Shown: in pieces, positions 47,958 through 57,207 of the stretch
How positions within the stretch are numbered: the first letter of the stretch is position 1
Layout: every line of letters starts with the position of its first letter
NCBI GenBank assembly: GCA_024639935.1
Contig: JAHEFZ010000003.1
Location: 1-64,000, forward strand
From: Microbacteriaceae bacterium
GTDB taxonomy: Bacteria > Actinomycetota > Actinomycetes > Actinomycetales > Microbacteriaceae
Length of the DNA: 64,000 bases
Direction: 5' to 3'
Program-made: the position numbers and the translations under genes
The notes under the pieces: generated by a model
The model's input: the letters and a program-made list of their open reading frames with translations, nothing else
Database searches by the model: none
What the model was told of the DNA's origin: nothing

Positions 47958-48030
47958 AGTGGACCCCTTTCCCTCACACAATTCGCCTCACCGGCGATCG
48001 TCGTGTCGGGGGCGTCAGACGTTCAGAATA

Positions 48031-48408
48031 TCACGGACCGAGCAGCACGATTGCGGAGATATACCCAAGTCCAGCCAGAACTATCCCGACCACGACGTGA
48101 GAAGTCACGAGGATTGTGCCGATCCGAATTTCACGACGCTCGATGTGCTGGGCCGCCGTGACGGTCAGAGTCGAGAACGAGGTCAGTCCCGCAGCGAAGG
48201 CGAAAACGAGGGAGGCGATTGTTCCGTCAAGCGTGTCCGTCGCGACCGCGCCGGCTGCGATGCCGACGGCGAGGCTCCCCACCCCGTTGACCGCAAACAA
48301 GCCCCACGACCACACACCGGCACGGATGATCGACATGACGCCGAAGCGACCCAGCGCACCGATTGCACCGGCCACGATTTGCGCGAAAACCCACCAGAAG
48401 TCGATCAC
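48031..48408 (-). CDS. crcB: Fluoride channel CrcB/Fluc, subunit 2
   Basis: A 125-residue fluoride channel subunit with four helices. GAIGALGRFGVMS, VNGVGSLAVG and GLTSFSTLTVTAA are the conserved pore-forming segments (the Gly-x-Thr-x-Phe-Ser-Thr region). Its start overlaps the end of the other crcB by 4 bp; adjacent unequal copies usually form an antiparallel heterodimer. No fluoride riboswitch was recognised upstream. Confidence 0.88.
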   Translation of the reverse strand: MIDFWWVFAQIVAGAIGALGRFGVMSIIRAGVWSWGLFAVNGVGSLAVGIAAGAVATDTLDGTIASLVFAFAAGLTSFSTLTVTAAQHIERREIRIGTILVTSHVVVGIVLAGLGYISAIVLLGP

Positions 48409-48806
48409 GAGGACCCTGAGCTACGTGCACCGAGCCGAAGCCCAGCCAACGCGCAGACGAGACCCAAAATGATGGACGCGACGGCGTAGGACCCCATCGC
48501 CACGAGCGATGCGATGCCGTCGCGAACAACCGGCACTGAAACCTCCAGTGAGATTGCGGACAGGGTAGTGAATGCTCCGAGAAATCCGGTCGTGGCGCCG
48601 AGACGCATCCAGCTGGGTGCGGACGACATCCGACGAGCAACGAGGTATCCCAGCACGAACGAACCGATCACGTTGACCAACAGTGTCGGGTACGGCCACC
48701 AGAAATTGTCCATCTGCCCCTCAACAAGAGAGATACCGATGCGCGCCGCGCTGCCCGCAAGTCCGCCGACAAAAACGGCAACTACTGGCTTGACAGACGT
48801 GTGCAC
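48405..48806 (-). CDS. crcB: Fluoride channel CrcB/Fluc, subunit 1
   Basis: A 133-residue four-helix fluoride exporter subunit. GGLAGSAARIGIS, LVNVIGSFVLGYLVARR and TTGFLGAFTTLSAISLE are the conserved segments. It is the first gene of the pair, expected to insert in opposite orientation to its neighbour. It is divergent from the TipAS-like gene with 74 bp between starts. Confidence 0.88.
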   Translation of the reverse strand: MHTSVKPVVAVFVGGLAGSAARIGISLVEGQMDNFWWPYPTLLVNVIGSFVLGYLVARRMSSAPSWMRLGATTGFLGAFTTLSAISLEVSVPVVRDGIASLVAMGSYAVASIILGLVCALAGLRLGARSSGSS

Positions 48807-48880
48807 AATCGCCAGCGTACTCGTGTCGATTGCCCAAAAATTGGCGGTTAGGCTGTTATCACGTCACCAAAGGAGTGCCC

Positions 48881-49333
48881 GTGCCCGTAGTTCCGCTCTT
48901 CAGTCACGATGACCATCGGGGCGAGGTTGTTGAACGCTGGGGAGCGAAGGCGTGGACTCGTTCGTCGTCATGGTGGAATCACCTCGACGCAATCGGGCGC
49001 GATACGTTTCTTGCCGAAGGGGTCGCCCTCAAGGTTGAATATTTAGAGGCAAAAGAAGCGGAATTAGACGTAACGGACGCTGTTGTTGTTGCCCTCGTCC
49101 TGCGGCACAGGGCGTGGATCACGCAGGGTTGGGGCGGAGTCGAACCGACCGGAGAGCAATTCATCGGCCTCGGAAACATGTATGTCGAAGACGATCGCTT
49201 CGCTCGTCATTACGGCGGAATCGAAGGCGCTCGCTATGTTCGCGACGCAATCGTCGCATGGGTCGCCGCAGCCTCAACGCCTTCGGCGTCACCAAGCAGA
49301 ATTCGCCTCGCAAATAAAGGAACAACATCGTGA
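48881..49333 (+). CDS. Stand-alone TipAS-like ligand-binding protein
   Basis: A 150-residue helical protein resembling TipAS, the drug-binding half of the MerR regulator TipAL. HRAWITQGW and LGNMYVEDDRFARHYGG, followed by YVRDAIVAWV, match the conserved helices. No MerR helix-turn-helix is present, and there is no cysteine, so a TipAL-like covalent thiopeptide adduct is not possible. GTG 48881 is chosen because AAAGGAG ends at 48875. Its stop overlaps the start of the RND transporter (GTGA). A role as drug binder or modulator of the pump is inference. Confidence 0.72.
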   Translation: MPVVPLFSHDDHRGEVVERWGAKAWTRSSSWWNHLDAIGRDTFLAEGVALKVEYLEAKEAELDVTDAVVVALVLRHRAWITQGWGGVEPTGEQFIGLGNMYVEDDRFARHYGGIEGARYVRDAIVAWVAAASTPSASPSRIRLANKGTTS

Positions 49334-52300
49334 ACCGACTCGCCATTTTTAGTCTCAGGAACCGAGCACTTATCGCCTTGGTCACGGTTGTTGTTGCGAT
49401 ATTCGGTGGCATCGCAATGTCGCTTCTCAAACTCGAATTGATACCCTCGATTACTTTTCCTCAACTCGTCGTCGTGACGAACTACCCCGGCGCATCACCT
49501 GTCATCGTCGAAAAAGAGGTGTCGACTCCAATCGAGACGGCGATTCAGGGTGTTAACGGACTCGAATCGACGACCGCAACATCGCAAAACGGACTGTCTC
49601 AGGTCACGGCGGCATTTGCATACGGCACGAGTCTTGAATCGGCGGAACAAAAAGTTCAACTTGCAATCAACCGCATTTCGAATCTGCTACCCGCCGGAAT
49701 CGAGCCGCGGGTTATCGCCGGGTCATTTTCGGATATACCGGTTCTGCAATTGGCGGTGACGAGCGATCTCGCCCCCGATCAACTGAACCAAGCGCTGAAA
49801 GACATCGCGGTAAAAGAACTGACCAAGTTGGAGGGGGTCCGAGACGCTGCGGTGTTTGGCGCTAACGGCGAACACGTCGCCATCGTTCCCGATGATAAAG
49901 AGTTGGAACGTCTAGGGCTGACGACGACCGACATTCAAACCGCCCTTCAGACTGCCGGAATTCGAATTGGAGCGGGCAGCGTGATGTCCGCGAAGGGCGA
50001 ACTGTCGATTGTGTCGGGAACCCCACTCGCGAGCCTCCCCGATATTCGGTCTGTTCCCGTGACGATTCCGTACAAGCCGCCGACAGTTACCGTTCCGAAA
50101 CCGCCAACGGTACCGACCTTTCCGACCATCGAGGTAACTCCCCGATCGAACGGAGAATGGAGTTGGGATGAGCTCAACGGTGGTGAGTGTCTCGAGCCGT
50201 ATACGGACGCGAACGAGAACACATACACCGTCGTCGATTGTGACGAGGCGCACTCGGCGCAACTCGTCCGCATCGGAGACCTGCGTGTTGATGCGGGAAT
50301 CCCGATTTACCCGGGTGACGCTGCGGTTGGTCCTATTGCCATGGGAGAGTGTTACGCATCGGGTGTCATTTCCGCGTCGGGGATTGCCGCCTACCCAACC
50401 TTGACTACAGATTTTCGATACCCGACGAGCCAGGCACAGTGGAATAAGGGTGACACGTTTTATTACTGCTTCGCGCACGCCAATCCGATAGCAGATCTCA
50501 CGGAAAGTGTTGCGGGCGGGAAGGTGAACACCATTGTTCCCGCCGCCCCCGCTTTCCCGGGAGCATCAACGACCAGTTCGTCGTCATTCCCGTCGGCCGG
50601 CACGACCACAATTCCCACAACGCGCTCGGTCACCACGATCGGCGACATTGCGCGAGTGTCGATCCAACCTGACGTCATCACGTCCATTTCACGAGTCAAC
50701 GGGCAGCCCTCGCTGACTCTTGCGATTACGAAACGTGCCGATGCGAACACAGTGGACGTGTCCCGTGTGGTCGTCGCGGCCCTGCCCGCGATCACGGACC
50801 TGCTCGGTAATGGCACCGCGTTCACCGTCGTCTTTAATCAAGCGCCGTTCATCGAAAAAAGCATCGATTCACTCGCGGTGGAAGGGCTCCTCGGGCTGAT
50901 TTTCGCCATCATCGTGATTCTCGTCTTCCTGTTGTCGATTCGTTCGACGCTCGTAACCGCGGTGTCGATCCCGACCTCCCTTCTTCTCACTTTCATCGGG
51001 ATGTGGGCGAGTAATTTCTCACTCAACATCCTCACCATTGGTGCCGTGACTATCTCGATCGGTCGAGTCGTCGACGACTCGATTGTGGTCGTCGAGAACA
51101 TCAAGCGCCATCTCTCGCTCGGCGAAGAGCGAATGGACGCTATCCGCACGGCGGTGAAAGAGGTCGCCACCGCGGTCACCGCGTCGACCATCACCACTGT
51201 CGCCGTGTTCCTTCCGTTGGCGTTTGTTGGCGGTTTGTCTGGCGAACTGTTCAAGCCCTTTGCTGTAACCGTGACAATCGCACTCCTCGCGTCGTTGTTC
51301 GTTTCGCTCACGATTGTTCCCGTTCTCGCCTATTGGTTCCTCGGCGACAACAAGAAAAAGAAGAAATCAACAAAGCCGGTACGCGAGGAAAACGACGTCC
51401 TGCAACGTGGATATCGCCCCATTGTCGGTTGGACCATTACGCACCCGCTTGCGACGATGCTTATCGCAATCCTCACACTGGGTGGTACGTTCGCACTCGT
51501 TCCGCTGATGAAGACCAACTTCGTCGGGGGCAGCGGTCAGTCAACGATTACGCTGACCCACTCGACGCCCGGCGGACTGACCCTCATGGACCGCTCGGCC
51601 GTGGCCGAAGACGTCGAAGCGAAACTCCTGGAGTACCCCGGAATTGAGACCGTTCAGATATCGATTGGTGGCGGAAACGGTTTCGCGGCGTTCAACGGCC
51701 AGGCGGGCAACATTATTTACCAAATCACCATCGCGGATGATGTGGACGCCGATCTCGTGCGCGCCGAAGTAACGCGAGACTTGGAAACAATTACTGACAC
51801 GGGGAAGATCGCGTCCGCTCAGGGCGGCGCCTTCGGTTCGCAGACCATCGATATCACCGTCAAAGCGCCGTCGGAAGAGACGCTCGCTGCGGTAACTGCC
51901 GACATCGCCGCGGCGGTAACCGAAACCAAGGCTGCGGACAGTGTTACCACGTCGCTCGATGACACGCAGTCTTACATTTCGATTTCCATCAAGCGAAGAG
52001 AAGCGGCGAAATACGCTCTGTCCGAGGTTCTGATTGGCCGGACACTGTCGGGGCTTATTGCCCCCAGCGCGATTGGTCAGGTTGTGATCGACGATGTCAC
52101 GATGGACCTTGTCGTCGAAACGCAGAATTCGCCAGAAACGCTTGGCGAATTGCGGAAAATGAAAATCACGACACCACTGGGCGCCAAGGTTCTTCTGTCC
52201 AAGGTGGCAACAGTCGGGATCACGGAAACCGCTGCGTCGCGAACGACCGAGCGTGGCGTGCTGTCCGCGTCCATTGCGGTCACTCCAACGTCGGACAACC

Positions 52301-52932
52301 TCTCGGAATCGACCGCGGCCGTCAACACTGCGCTCGCGAGCGTCGAGTTGCCGTCGGGGACCACGGCCACGGTAGGTGGTGTCGCCCAAGACCAGGTCGA
52401 GTCCTTCCAGCAACTGGGTCTTGCCCTGCTCGCGGCCATCTTGATTGTGTACGTCGTCATGGTGGCCACCTTCCGATCGTTGCGTCAACCACTGCTGCTG
52501 CTCGTCTCGATTCCGTTCGCGGCGACCGGCGCAATAGCGCTCCAGATCATTTCGGGAATACCTCTGGGGATCTCGTCGCTGATCGGATTGCTGATGCTCG
52601 TTGGAATCGTGGTCACGAACGCCATCGTTCTCATTGATCTCGTGAATCAGTATCGCGAGCGGGGCGCATCAGTCATCGACTCGTTGCTGGACGGAACGAG
52701 TCGACGCGTTCGGCCCGTGCTGATGACGGCGCTCGCGACGGTGTTCGCACTCACGCCTCTCGCGACCGGTGTGACAGGCAGCGGTGGGTTCATCTCACAG
52801 CCTCTTGCGATCGTCGTGATCGGCGGCTTGCTTTCGTCGACAATTCTGACTCTGCTCGTACTGCCCGCGCTCTATTCACTCGTTGAAGGGCGCAAGGAAC
52901 GCAGGGCGGTCCGTCGAGCGCGCAAGGCCTAG
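49330..52932 (+). CDS. RND (HAE1-like) exporter with inserted Cys4 extracytoplasmic domain
   Basis: A 1200-residue proton-driven RND transporter. The first helix is at about residues 12-32, and the HAE1 signature GRVVDDSIVVVENIKRH near residue 578 carries the proton-relay Asp pair. The C-terminal half has the second helical bundle. An insertion of about 190 residues (244-435) interrupts the first porter region. It has Pro/Thr-rich linkers around a domain with four cysteines (GGECLEPY, VVDCDEAHSAQL, MGECYA, YYCFAH), the same pattern as in the protein at 32230. Coupled to the TipAS-like gene. The substrate is unknown. Confidence 0.88.
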   Translation: MNRLAIFSLRNRALIALVTVVVAIFGGIAMSLLKLELIPSITFPQLVVVTNYPGASPVIVEKEVSTPIETAIQGVNGLESTTATSQNGLSQVTAAFAYGTSLESAEQKVQLAINRISNLLPAGIEPRVIAGSFSDIPVLQLAVTSDLAPDQLNQALKDIAVKELTKLEGVRDAAVFGANGEHVAIVPDDKELERLGLTTTDIQTALQTAGIRIGAGSVMSAKGELSIVSGTPLASLPDIRSVPVTIPYKPPTVTVPKPPTVPTFPTIEVTPRSNGEWSWDELNGGECLEPYTDANENTYTVVDCDEAHSAQLVRIGDLRVDAGIPIYPGDAAVGPIAMGECYASGVISASGIAAYPTLTTDFRYPTSQAQWNKGDTFYYCFAHANPIADLTESVAGGKVNTIVPAAPAFPGASTTSSSSFPSAGTTTIPTTRSVTTIGDIARVSIQPDVITSISRVNGQPSLTLAITKRADANTVDVSRVVVAALPAITDLLGNGTAFTVVFNQAPFIEKSIDSLAVEGLLGLIFAIIVILVFLLSIRSTLVTAVSIPTSLLLTFIGMWASNFSLNILTIGAVTISIGRVVDDSIVVVENIKRHLSLGEERMDAIRTAVKEVATAVTASTITTVAVFLPLAFVGGLSGELFKPFAVTVTIALLASLFVSLTIVPVLAYWFLGDNKKKKKSTKPVREENDVLQRGYRPIVGWTITHPLATMLIAILTLGGTFALVPLMKTNFVGGSGQSTITLTHSTPGGLTLMDRSAVAEDVEAKLLEYPGIETVQISIGGGNGFAAFNGQAGNIIYQITIADDVDADLVRAEVTRDLETITDTGKIASAQGGAFGSQTIDITVKAPSEETLAAVTADIAAAVTETKAADSVTTSLDDTQSYISISIKRREAAKYALSEVLIGRTLSGLIAPSAIGQVVIDDVTMDLVVETQNSPETLGELRKMKITTPLGAKVLLSKVATVGITETAASRTTERGVLSASIAVTPTSDNLSESTAAVNTALASVELPSGTTATVGGVAQDQVESFQQLGLALLAAILIVYVVMVATFRSLRQPLLLLVSIPFAATGAIALQIISGIPLGISSLIGLLMLVGIVVTNAIVLIDLVNQYRERGASVIDSLLDGTSRRVRPVLMTALATVFALTPLATGVTGSGGFISQPLAIVVIGGLLSSTILTLLVLPALYSLVEGRKERRAVRRARKA

Positions 52933-53513
52933 GGCGCCGGAGACAACACCCACAACACTTCGGCGGGTTCGCTCGTCGAGGGATTACGCCACGTGTGTGG
53001 CTCGCGACCGCGGAAGGTCATTGCGTCTCCGATTCCGAGGTTGTGCGTGGTGGGGCCGAGAATTATCTCGAATTTGCCCTTGAGCACATAGACGAATTCG
53101 ATTTCGGTGTCGAGTGCGTATAACTCGTGCCCACCGGACCCCTGAGGGCTGACGATTGAGTGCAGAACCTCGATGTGAGATTGCGAGCCGGGGGAGAGAA
53201 GGTATTCCCGCGCGTTGACACCGCCAAAGTTGATGAGCGCGCCTTCGCCCGCCCGCACAATCGCGCTGGACGGTGGTTCGAAAAGTTCGCCGACACGAAG
53301 CCCCAACGCTTCGCACACCGCGACGAGCGACGCGACCGACGGCGAGACTTGGTCGCGTTCGAGTTTGCTGACGAACCCTTCGGTGAGTCCTGCCGCGGCC
53401 GCGACCTGACCGAGCGTCAATCCGCGAGCGAGTCGCGTCGCGCGAAGACGCCCGCCGATGGGAATGGGCTTTTCGCTCACCTGTTTTGCTGTTCGTCGGA
53501 TACCGCCTGCCAT
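52929..53513 (-). CDS. XRE-family regulator with cupin domain
   Basis: A 194-residue regulator: an N-terminal lambda-repressor-like helix-turn-helix (GGRLRATRLARGLTLGQVAAAAGLTEGFVSKLERDQVSPS) and a C-terminal cupin (HELYALDTEIEFVYVLKGKFEII, GDAMTFRGREPHTWRN), which usually senses a small metabolite. It lies 2 bp after the cyclase gene on the same strand, facing the divergent permease operon, so it is the likely regulator of that locus. It overlaps the RND gene by 4 bp, convergent. Confidence 0.85.
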   Translation of the reverse strand: MAGGIRRTAKQVSEKPIPIGGRLRATRLARGLTLGQVAAAAGLTEGFVSKLERDQVSPSVASLVAVCEALGLRVGELFEPPSSAIVRAGEGALINFGGVNAREYLLSPGSQSHIEVLHSIVSPQGSGGHELYALDTEIEFVYVLKGKFEIILGPTTHNLGIGDAMTFRGREPHTWRNPSTSEPAEVLWVLSPAP

Positions 53514-53515
53514 GG

Positions 53516-54181
53516 TCAGCGGGTCTCTAGTGCGACGGCGCGAACGGGTGCACCGTCGATACCGACGAACTTCATTGGAAGCAACGACACGAATGGGTCG
53601 GCAAAGTCAATCGACTCGAGATTGCAGAGGTTTTCACAGATCACGCCGGCAACATTTGCGATGAGGTGATGTGCGGGGAACCCTTCACCCGGGTGCGCGT
53701 CGTCGGGGGTTTCGTCGATGTTGAGCGCGTCCAGACCGATGGTGCGAACCCCGCGATCCAGCAGGTACGACACGAGCTCGGCGTCGAGGAATGGATTGTC
53801 GAAATAGCTCGACTCACCGTAGTGACGCGCCCAACCGGTGTGCACCAGCACAATGTCTCCAGGACCGGCCTTGTTGGCATCGGAACGCACCGCGTCGAGA
53901 GTGATGCGCTCGCGGGCGCCGACGCCGTCACAGCGGAGAACGACCCCTCGGCCGACGAATCGATCGAGGGGAATCTCGTCAATCTTTTCGGTGCCCTCGT
54001 CGAAATGGAACGGGGCGTCGACGTGGGTTCCACTTTGGCTTCCCATCTGAACCGATACGAGGTTGAACCCGTCCACGGCGATCGTCGCGTGTTGAGCGAT
54101 GTGAGGAACCGGGTCGCCGGGATACACCACTGTTTCTGCAGTAATTTCGCGGGAAAGGTCTACGACACGAACTATCTCCAT
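53516..54181 (-). CDS. Cyclase-family metal hydrolase
   Basis: A 221-residue hydrolase of the cyclase/kynurenine formamidase fold. GTHVDAPFHF matches the metal-binding HxGTHxDxPxH motif, and VHTGWARHYG and TIGLDALNIDE are conserved nearby. Such enzymes open amide or lactam bonds, including N-formylkynurenine. Substrate unknown. It is divergent from the NCS1 permease with an 80-bp gap holding the shared promoters. Confidence 0.82.
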   Translation of the reverse strand: MEIVRVVDLSREITAETVVYPGDPVPHIAQHATIAVDGFNLVSVQMGSQSGTHVDAPFHFDEGTEKIDEIPLDRFVGRGVVLRCDGVGARERITLDAVRSDANKAGPGDIVLVHTGWARHYGESSYFDNPFLDAELVSYLLDRGVRTIGLDALNIDETPDDAHPGEGFPAHHLIANVAGVICENLCNLESIDFADPFVSLLPMKFVGIDGAPVRAVALETR

Positions 54182-54261
54182 GAGAAAAAACTATTGCCTG
54201 TGGGTCAAGAAGGGAATAGCATGGCGACACATTGTTTTGCCAACGTTCAGAGAGGACAACA

Positions 54262-55743
54262 ATGAGCAACGTCGCTCACAACCCCAAACCGAAAATCACC
54301 GAGGTCGAAGGCTTCGGAATTGATACTATTCCCGACGCGGATCGCACCTCCACACCGCGTGATTTGTTCCGGATTCAATTCGGAGGCGCGAACACGTTCG
54401 CCACCGTCCTGCTCGGAACCTTCCCCATTTTCTTCGGACTCTCCTTTTGGGAAGGAGTCGGCGCTGCCGTTCTCGGTGTTCTCGTCGGAACGCTCTTCCT
54501 CATGCCGATGGGTCTCTTTGGACCGCGCACGGGAACTAACAACGCGGTGGCATCGGGCGCACACCTCGGCGTCACCGGGCGTATCGCTGGTTCGTTCTTG
54601 TCACTCTTGACGGCAATCGCGTTCTACTCGATTTCGGTGTGGGTCGGCGGCGACGCCCTCGTTGGCGCATTCGTCCGCTTGTTCGGCGCCGAGGACAGTC
54701 AAATGCTCCGGATCGGGCTCTACTCGCTTATCGGACTCATCGTCATCATCGTGGTTGTGTACGGATATCAGTTCATGTTGCTTATCAACCGCATCGCGGT
54801 GTGGGCCAACACTGTCCTGATGTTGCTCGCCATTGTCGCGTTTGCCAGCGTGTTCGACCCTTCCTACGCCGGCTCGGGCGAATATTTGCTCGGTGGATTC
54901 TGGCCGACCTTCATTTTGTCGGCACTCATCGTCATGTCGAACCCGATCTCGTTTGGTGCATTCCTCGGTGACTGGTCGCGCTACATTCCCAATGGCACCT
55001 CGAACAGTAAGCTCGCGCTTGCGACGTTCGGAGCCCAGGCAATGACCTTGATTCCGTTTATCTTCGGTGTGGCTACGGCGACTCTCGTAACCGGCGGAGA
55101 CTACGTTGTCGGATTGATTGGTGCCGCACCCGATTGGTACGCCTACCTCATCATCATCGTCGCCTTCGTCGGTGGCTTGTCGACAGGTAGCACCTCGCTT
55201 TACGGAACGGGACTCGATTTCTCGTCCGTGTTCCCCAAGCTCTCGCGCGTTCAGGCAACCATCGCCATCGGAACAGTTGCCTTTGCCTTTATCGTCGTGG
55301 GTCGTCTGTACTTCGACCTGCTCGGAGCCGTCAACGGATTCGTCGGCGCAATTGTGGTGACCACCACTCCGTGGATGATCATCATGGCAATCGGATTTTG
55401 GAACCGACGCGGCTGGTACAGCAATGAAGACCTTCAGGTTTTCAATCGCGGTAAAAAGGGTGGCCGTTACTGGTACAGCAACGGAATCAACTGGCGTGCA
55501 ATGGTTGCCTGGGTCGTCTCAGCCGTCCTCGGACTTCAGTTCGCTTATTACCCGCCAATCATCGAAGGACAGTGGAACGCGGTTGCCGGTGGTGTAGACC
55601 TCAGCCTCATCGTCGCCATCGTCTCGGCCGCGGTCTTGTATGTCGGTGCGTTGATCCTGTTCCCCGAACCCGATTATGTGTTCGGACCGAAGGGGCCACG
55701 TATCGGTCGATCGGTCAAATCCACAATTCCGCCCGTCCGTTAG
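54262..55743 (+). CDS. NCS1-family nucleobase/cation symporter
   Basis: A 493-residue permease of the NCS1 family with about twelve helices. The N-terminal tail EGFGIDTIPDADRTSTPRDLFRIQFGGANTFATVLLG is typical, and SNPISFGAFLGDWSRYIP is a conserved substrate-binding segment. Purines, cytosine or related ureido and guanidino compounds are possible substrates. ATG 54262 follows AGAGAGGA. It is followed at 9 bp by the ureohydrolase gene, so it probably imports that enzyme's substrate. Confidence 0.86.
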   Translation: MSNVAHNPKPKITEVEGFGIDTIPDADRTSTPRDLFRIQFGGANTFATVLLGTFPIFFGLSFWEGVGAAVLGVLVGTLFLMPMGLFGPRTGTNNAVASGAHLGVTGRIAGSFLSLLTAIAFYSISVWVGGDALVGAFVRLFGAEDSQMLRIGLYSLIGLIVIIVVVYGYQFMLLINRIAVWANTVLMLLAIVAFASVFDPSYAGSGEYLLGGFWPTFILSALIVMSNPISFGAFLGDWSRYIPNGTSNSKLALATFGAQAMTLIPFIFGVATATLVTGGDYVVGLIGAAPDWYAYLIIIVAFVGGLSTGSTSLYGTGLDFSSVFPKLSRVQATIAIGTVAFAFIVVGRLYFDLLGAVNGFVGAIVVTTTPWMIIMAIGFWNRRGWYSNEDLQVFNRGKKGGRYWYSNGINWRAMVAWVVSAVLGLQFAYYPPIIEGQWNAVAGGVDLSLIVAIVSAAVLYVGALILFPEPDYVFGPKGPRIGRSVKSTIPPVR

Positions 55744-55752
55744 AAAGTCGCA

Positions 55753-56724
55753 ATGATTGGTCCTGTCCCCCGCGACAACGCGGGAAACAAGGTTGGGCAG
55801 GTTGATGCAACGGTGGTGCCCCGGTTCGCCGGGGCACCAACCTTCGCTCGACTTCCCCGCCGTGAAGAAATAGCCCGAGCCGATATCGCGGTGGTGGGCA
55901 TCCCGTTTGACGCGGGTGTCAGCTACCGTCCCGGCGCTCGGTTTGGACCTGGCCACATTCGTGAATCGTCTCGACTTTTGCGTCCCTATAATCCGGCACA
56001 AGACGCGATGCCTTTTGCGCTTGCGCAGGTGGTCGACGCGGGCGACCTCGGTGTTAATCCCTTTGATATTGCCCAAGCGATTAGTCAGATCGAAGCGGGC
56101 ATGGATGAACTCACCGTTGACGGCACCAAGGTCGTCACTCTCGGTGGCGACCACACCATCGCGTACCCGATTCTTAAATCCCTGCACAAAAAACACGGTC
56201 CGATAGCCGTCATTCATTTCGACGCGCATCTCGACACGTGGGATACGTATTTCGGCGCGCCGCTGACTCACGGGACCCCGTTTCGACGGGCGAGCGAGGA
56301 TGGCTTCCTCGACTTAACGGGCTGTCTACACGTCGGAATCCGCGGCCCCCTATATTCCGACACTGATTTGTCTGACGACACCGCGTTAGGTTTCCAGGTG
56401 TTGCGATCACTCGACGCAGACGAACTGGGAGTCGATGAAATGATTGCGCGGATGCTAAAGCGGGTGGGCGATCGACCTGTATACGTCTCGATTGACGTGG
56501 ACGTCATGGACCCTGCGTTTACTCCTGGAACGGGGACCCCGGAGGCGGGAGGGTTATCGAGCCGAGAAATGTTGAAGCTGGTTCGCGGTCTTGCCGACGT
56601 CAATCTTGTAGGCGCCGACATCGTCGAGGTAGCACCCGCATATGACCATGCGGAGATCACCGGAATCGCGGCTGCTCACCTCGCCTATGAACTGATAACT
56701 GTTCTCGCAAGGAAGATTTCATGA
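55753..56724 (+). CDS. Ureohydrolase (agmatinase-like)
   Basis: A 323-residue manganese enzyme of the arginase superfamily, which hydrolyses a guanidino group to urea. All metal motifs are present: [16 protein letters not shown] and [11 protein letters not shown], with [17 protein letters not shown] after. The fold is right for agmatinase, but guanidinobutyrase, guanidinopropionase or guanidine hydrolase would look similar. It overlaps the next gene by 4 bp and lies 9 bp after the NCS1 permease. Confidence 0.88.
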   Translation: MIGPVPRDNAGNKVGQVDATVVPRFAGAPTFARLPRREEIARADIAVVGIPFDAGVSYRPGARFGPGHIRESSRLLRPYNPAQDAMPFALAQVVDAGDLGVNPFDIAQAISQIEAGMDELTVDGTKVVTLGGDHTIAYPILKSLHKKHGPIAVIHFDAHLDTWDTYFGAPLTHGTPFRRASEDGFLDLTGCLHVGIRGPLYSDTDLSDDTALGFQVLRSLDADELGVDEMIARMLKRVGDRPVYVSIDVDVMDPAFTPGTGTPEAGGLSSREMLKLVRGLADVNLVGADIVEVAPAYDHAEITGIAAAHLAYELITVLARKIS

Positions 56725-57116
56725 GTGCTGTCGACGAGGTGCGTGCTGTCGCTGCCCAAATTGTTGACGACTTTGGGAACCACCGCACGGCTGACTACTT
56801 CTCGAGATTCGCAGCGGATGCGACATTTGTGTTCTACACCCACACGGCACGACTCAACTCGCGCTCCGAGTACGAGACGCTGTGGGCATCGTGGGAAAAT
56901 CAGGACGGATTTCGTGTTCACGGTTGCCGATCGCGTGACCAGCGGGTCCAGGTTCTCGGCGACTCCTCTGCTGTTTTTACCCACTACGTCGAAAGCGACG
57001 TGGAATTCGGCGGGGACGTGGCAACAATCAAGGAGCGGGAAACTATCGTCTTTGAGCACCGCGCCGGTTCCTGGATTGCGGTTCACGAGCACCTTTCGCC
57101 CGACAGCGCGGAGTAA
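56721..57116 (+). CDS. NTF2/SnoaL-like protein
   Basis: A 131-residue protein with the NTF2-like cone fold pattern of DUF4440/SnoaL proteins: [29 protein letters not shown], then the beta strands [15 protein letters not shown] and [18 protein letters not shown]. It is the last gene of the permease-ureohydrolase operon and overlaps it by 4 bp. Its job is unknown; small NTF2 proteins often act as enzymes or binding partners in catabolic operons. Confidence 0.78.
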   Translation: MSAVDEVRAVAAQIVDDFGNHRTADYFSRFAADATFVFYTHTARLNSRSEYETLWASWENQDGFRVHGCRSRDQRVQVLGDSSAVFTHYVESDVEFGGDVATIKERETIVFEHRAGSWIAVHEHLSPDSAE

Positions 57117-57123
57117 TACTTTT

Positions 57124-57142
57124 GTTACGCCGCTGACGTAAC
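57124..57142 (+). promoter_or_regulatory. Inverted repeat upstream of cysK
   Basis: GTTACG, seven bases, CGTAAC is a perfect 6-7-6 palindrome in the 91-bp gap between the NTF2-like gene and cysK. A second weaker pairing follows (CAGAG and CTCTG near 57150-57165). It may be a repressor site for cysK-cysE or part of a weak terminator; the sequence does not decide this. Confidence 0.4.
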
Positions 57143-57207
57143 ACAACTACAGAGAGTGACGCTCTGTTTGTAGTCTCGAGACACGACTTCACCCTCAGGA
57201 GACTCTC

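Noticed and set aside
48807-48880. Fluoride riboswitch before the crcB pair
   Set aside because: The 74-bp gap does not show the conserved pseudoknot segments on the minus strand, so I cannot support it.
51541-52488. 315-residue open frame opposite the RND transporter
   Set aside because: It is antisense to conserved RND sequence, with biased composition and no motif.
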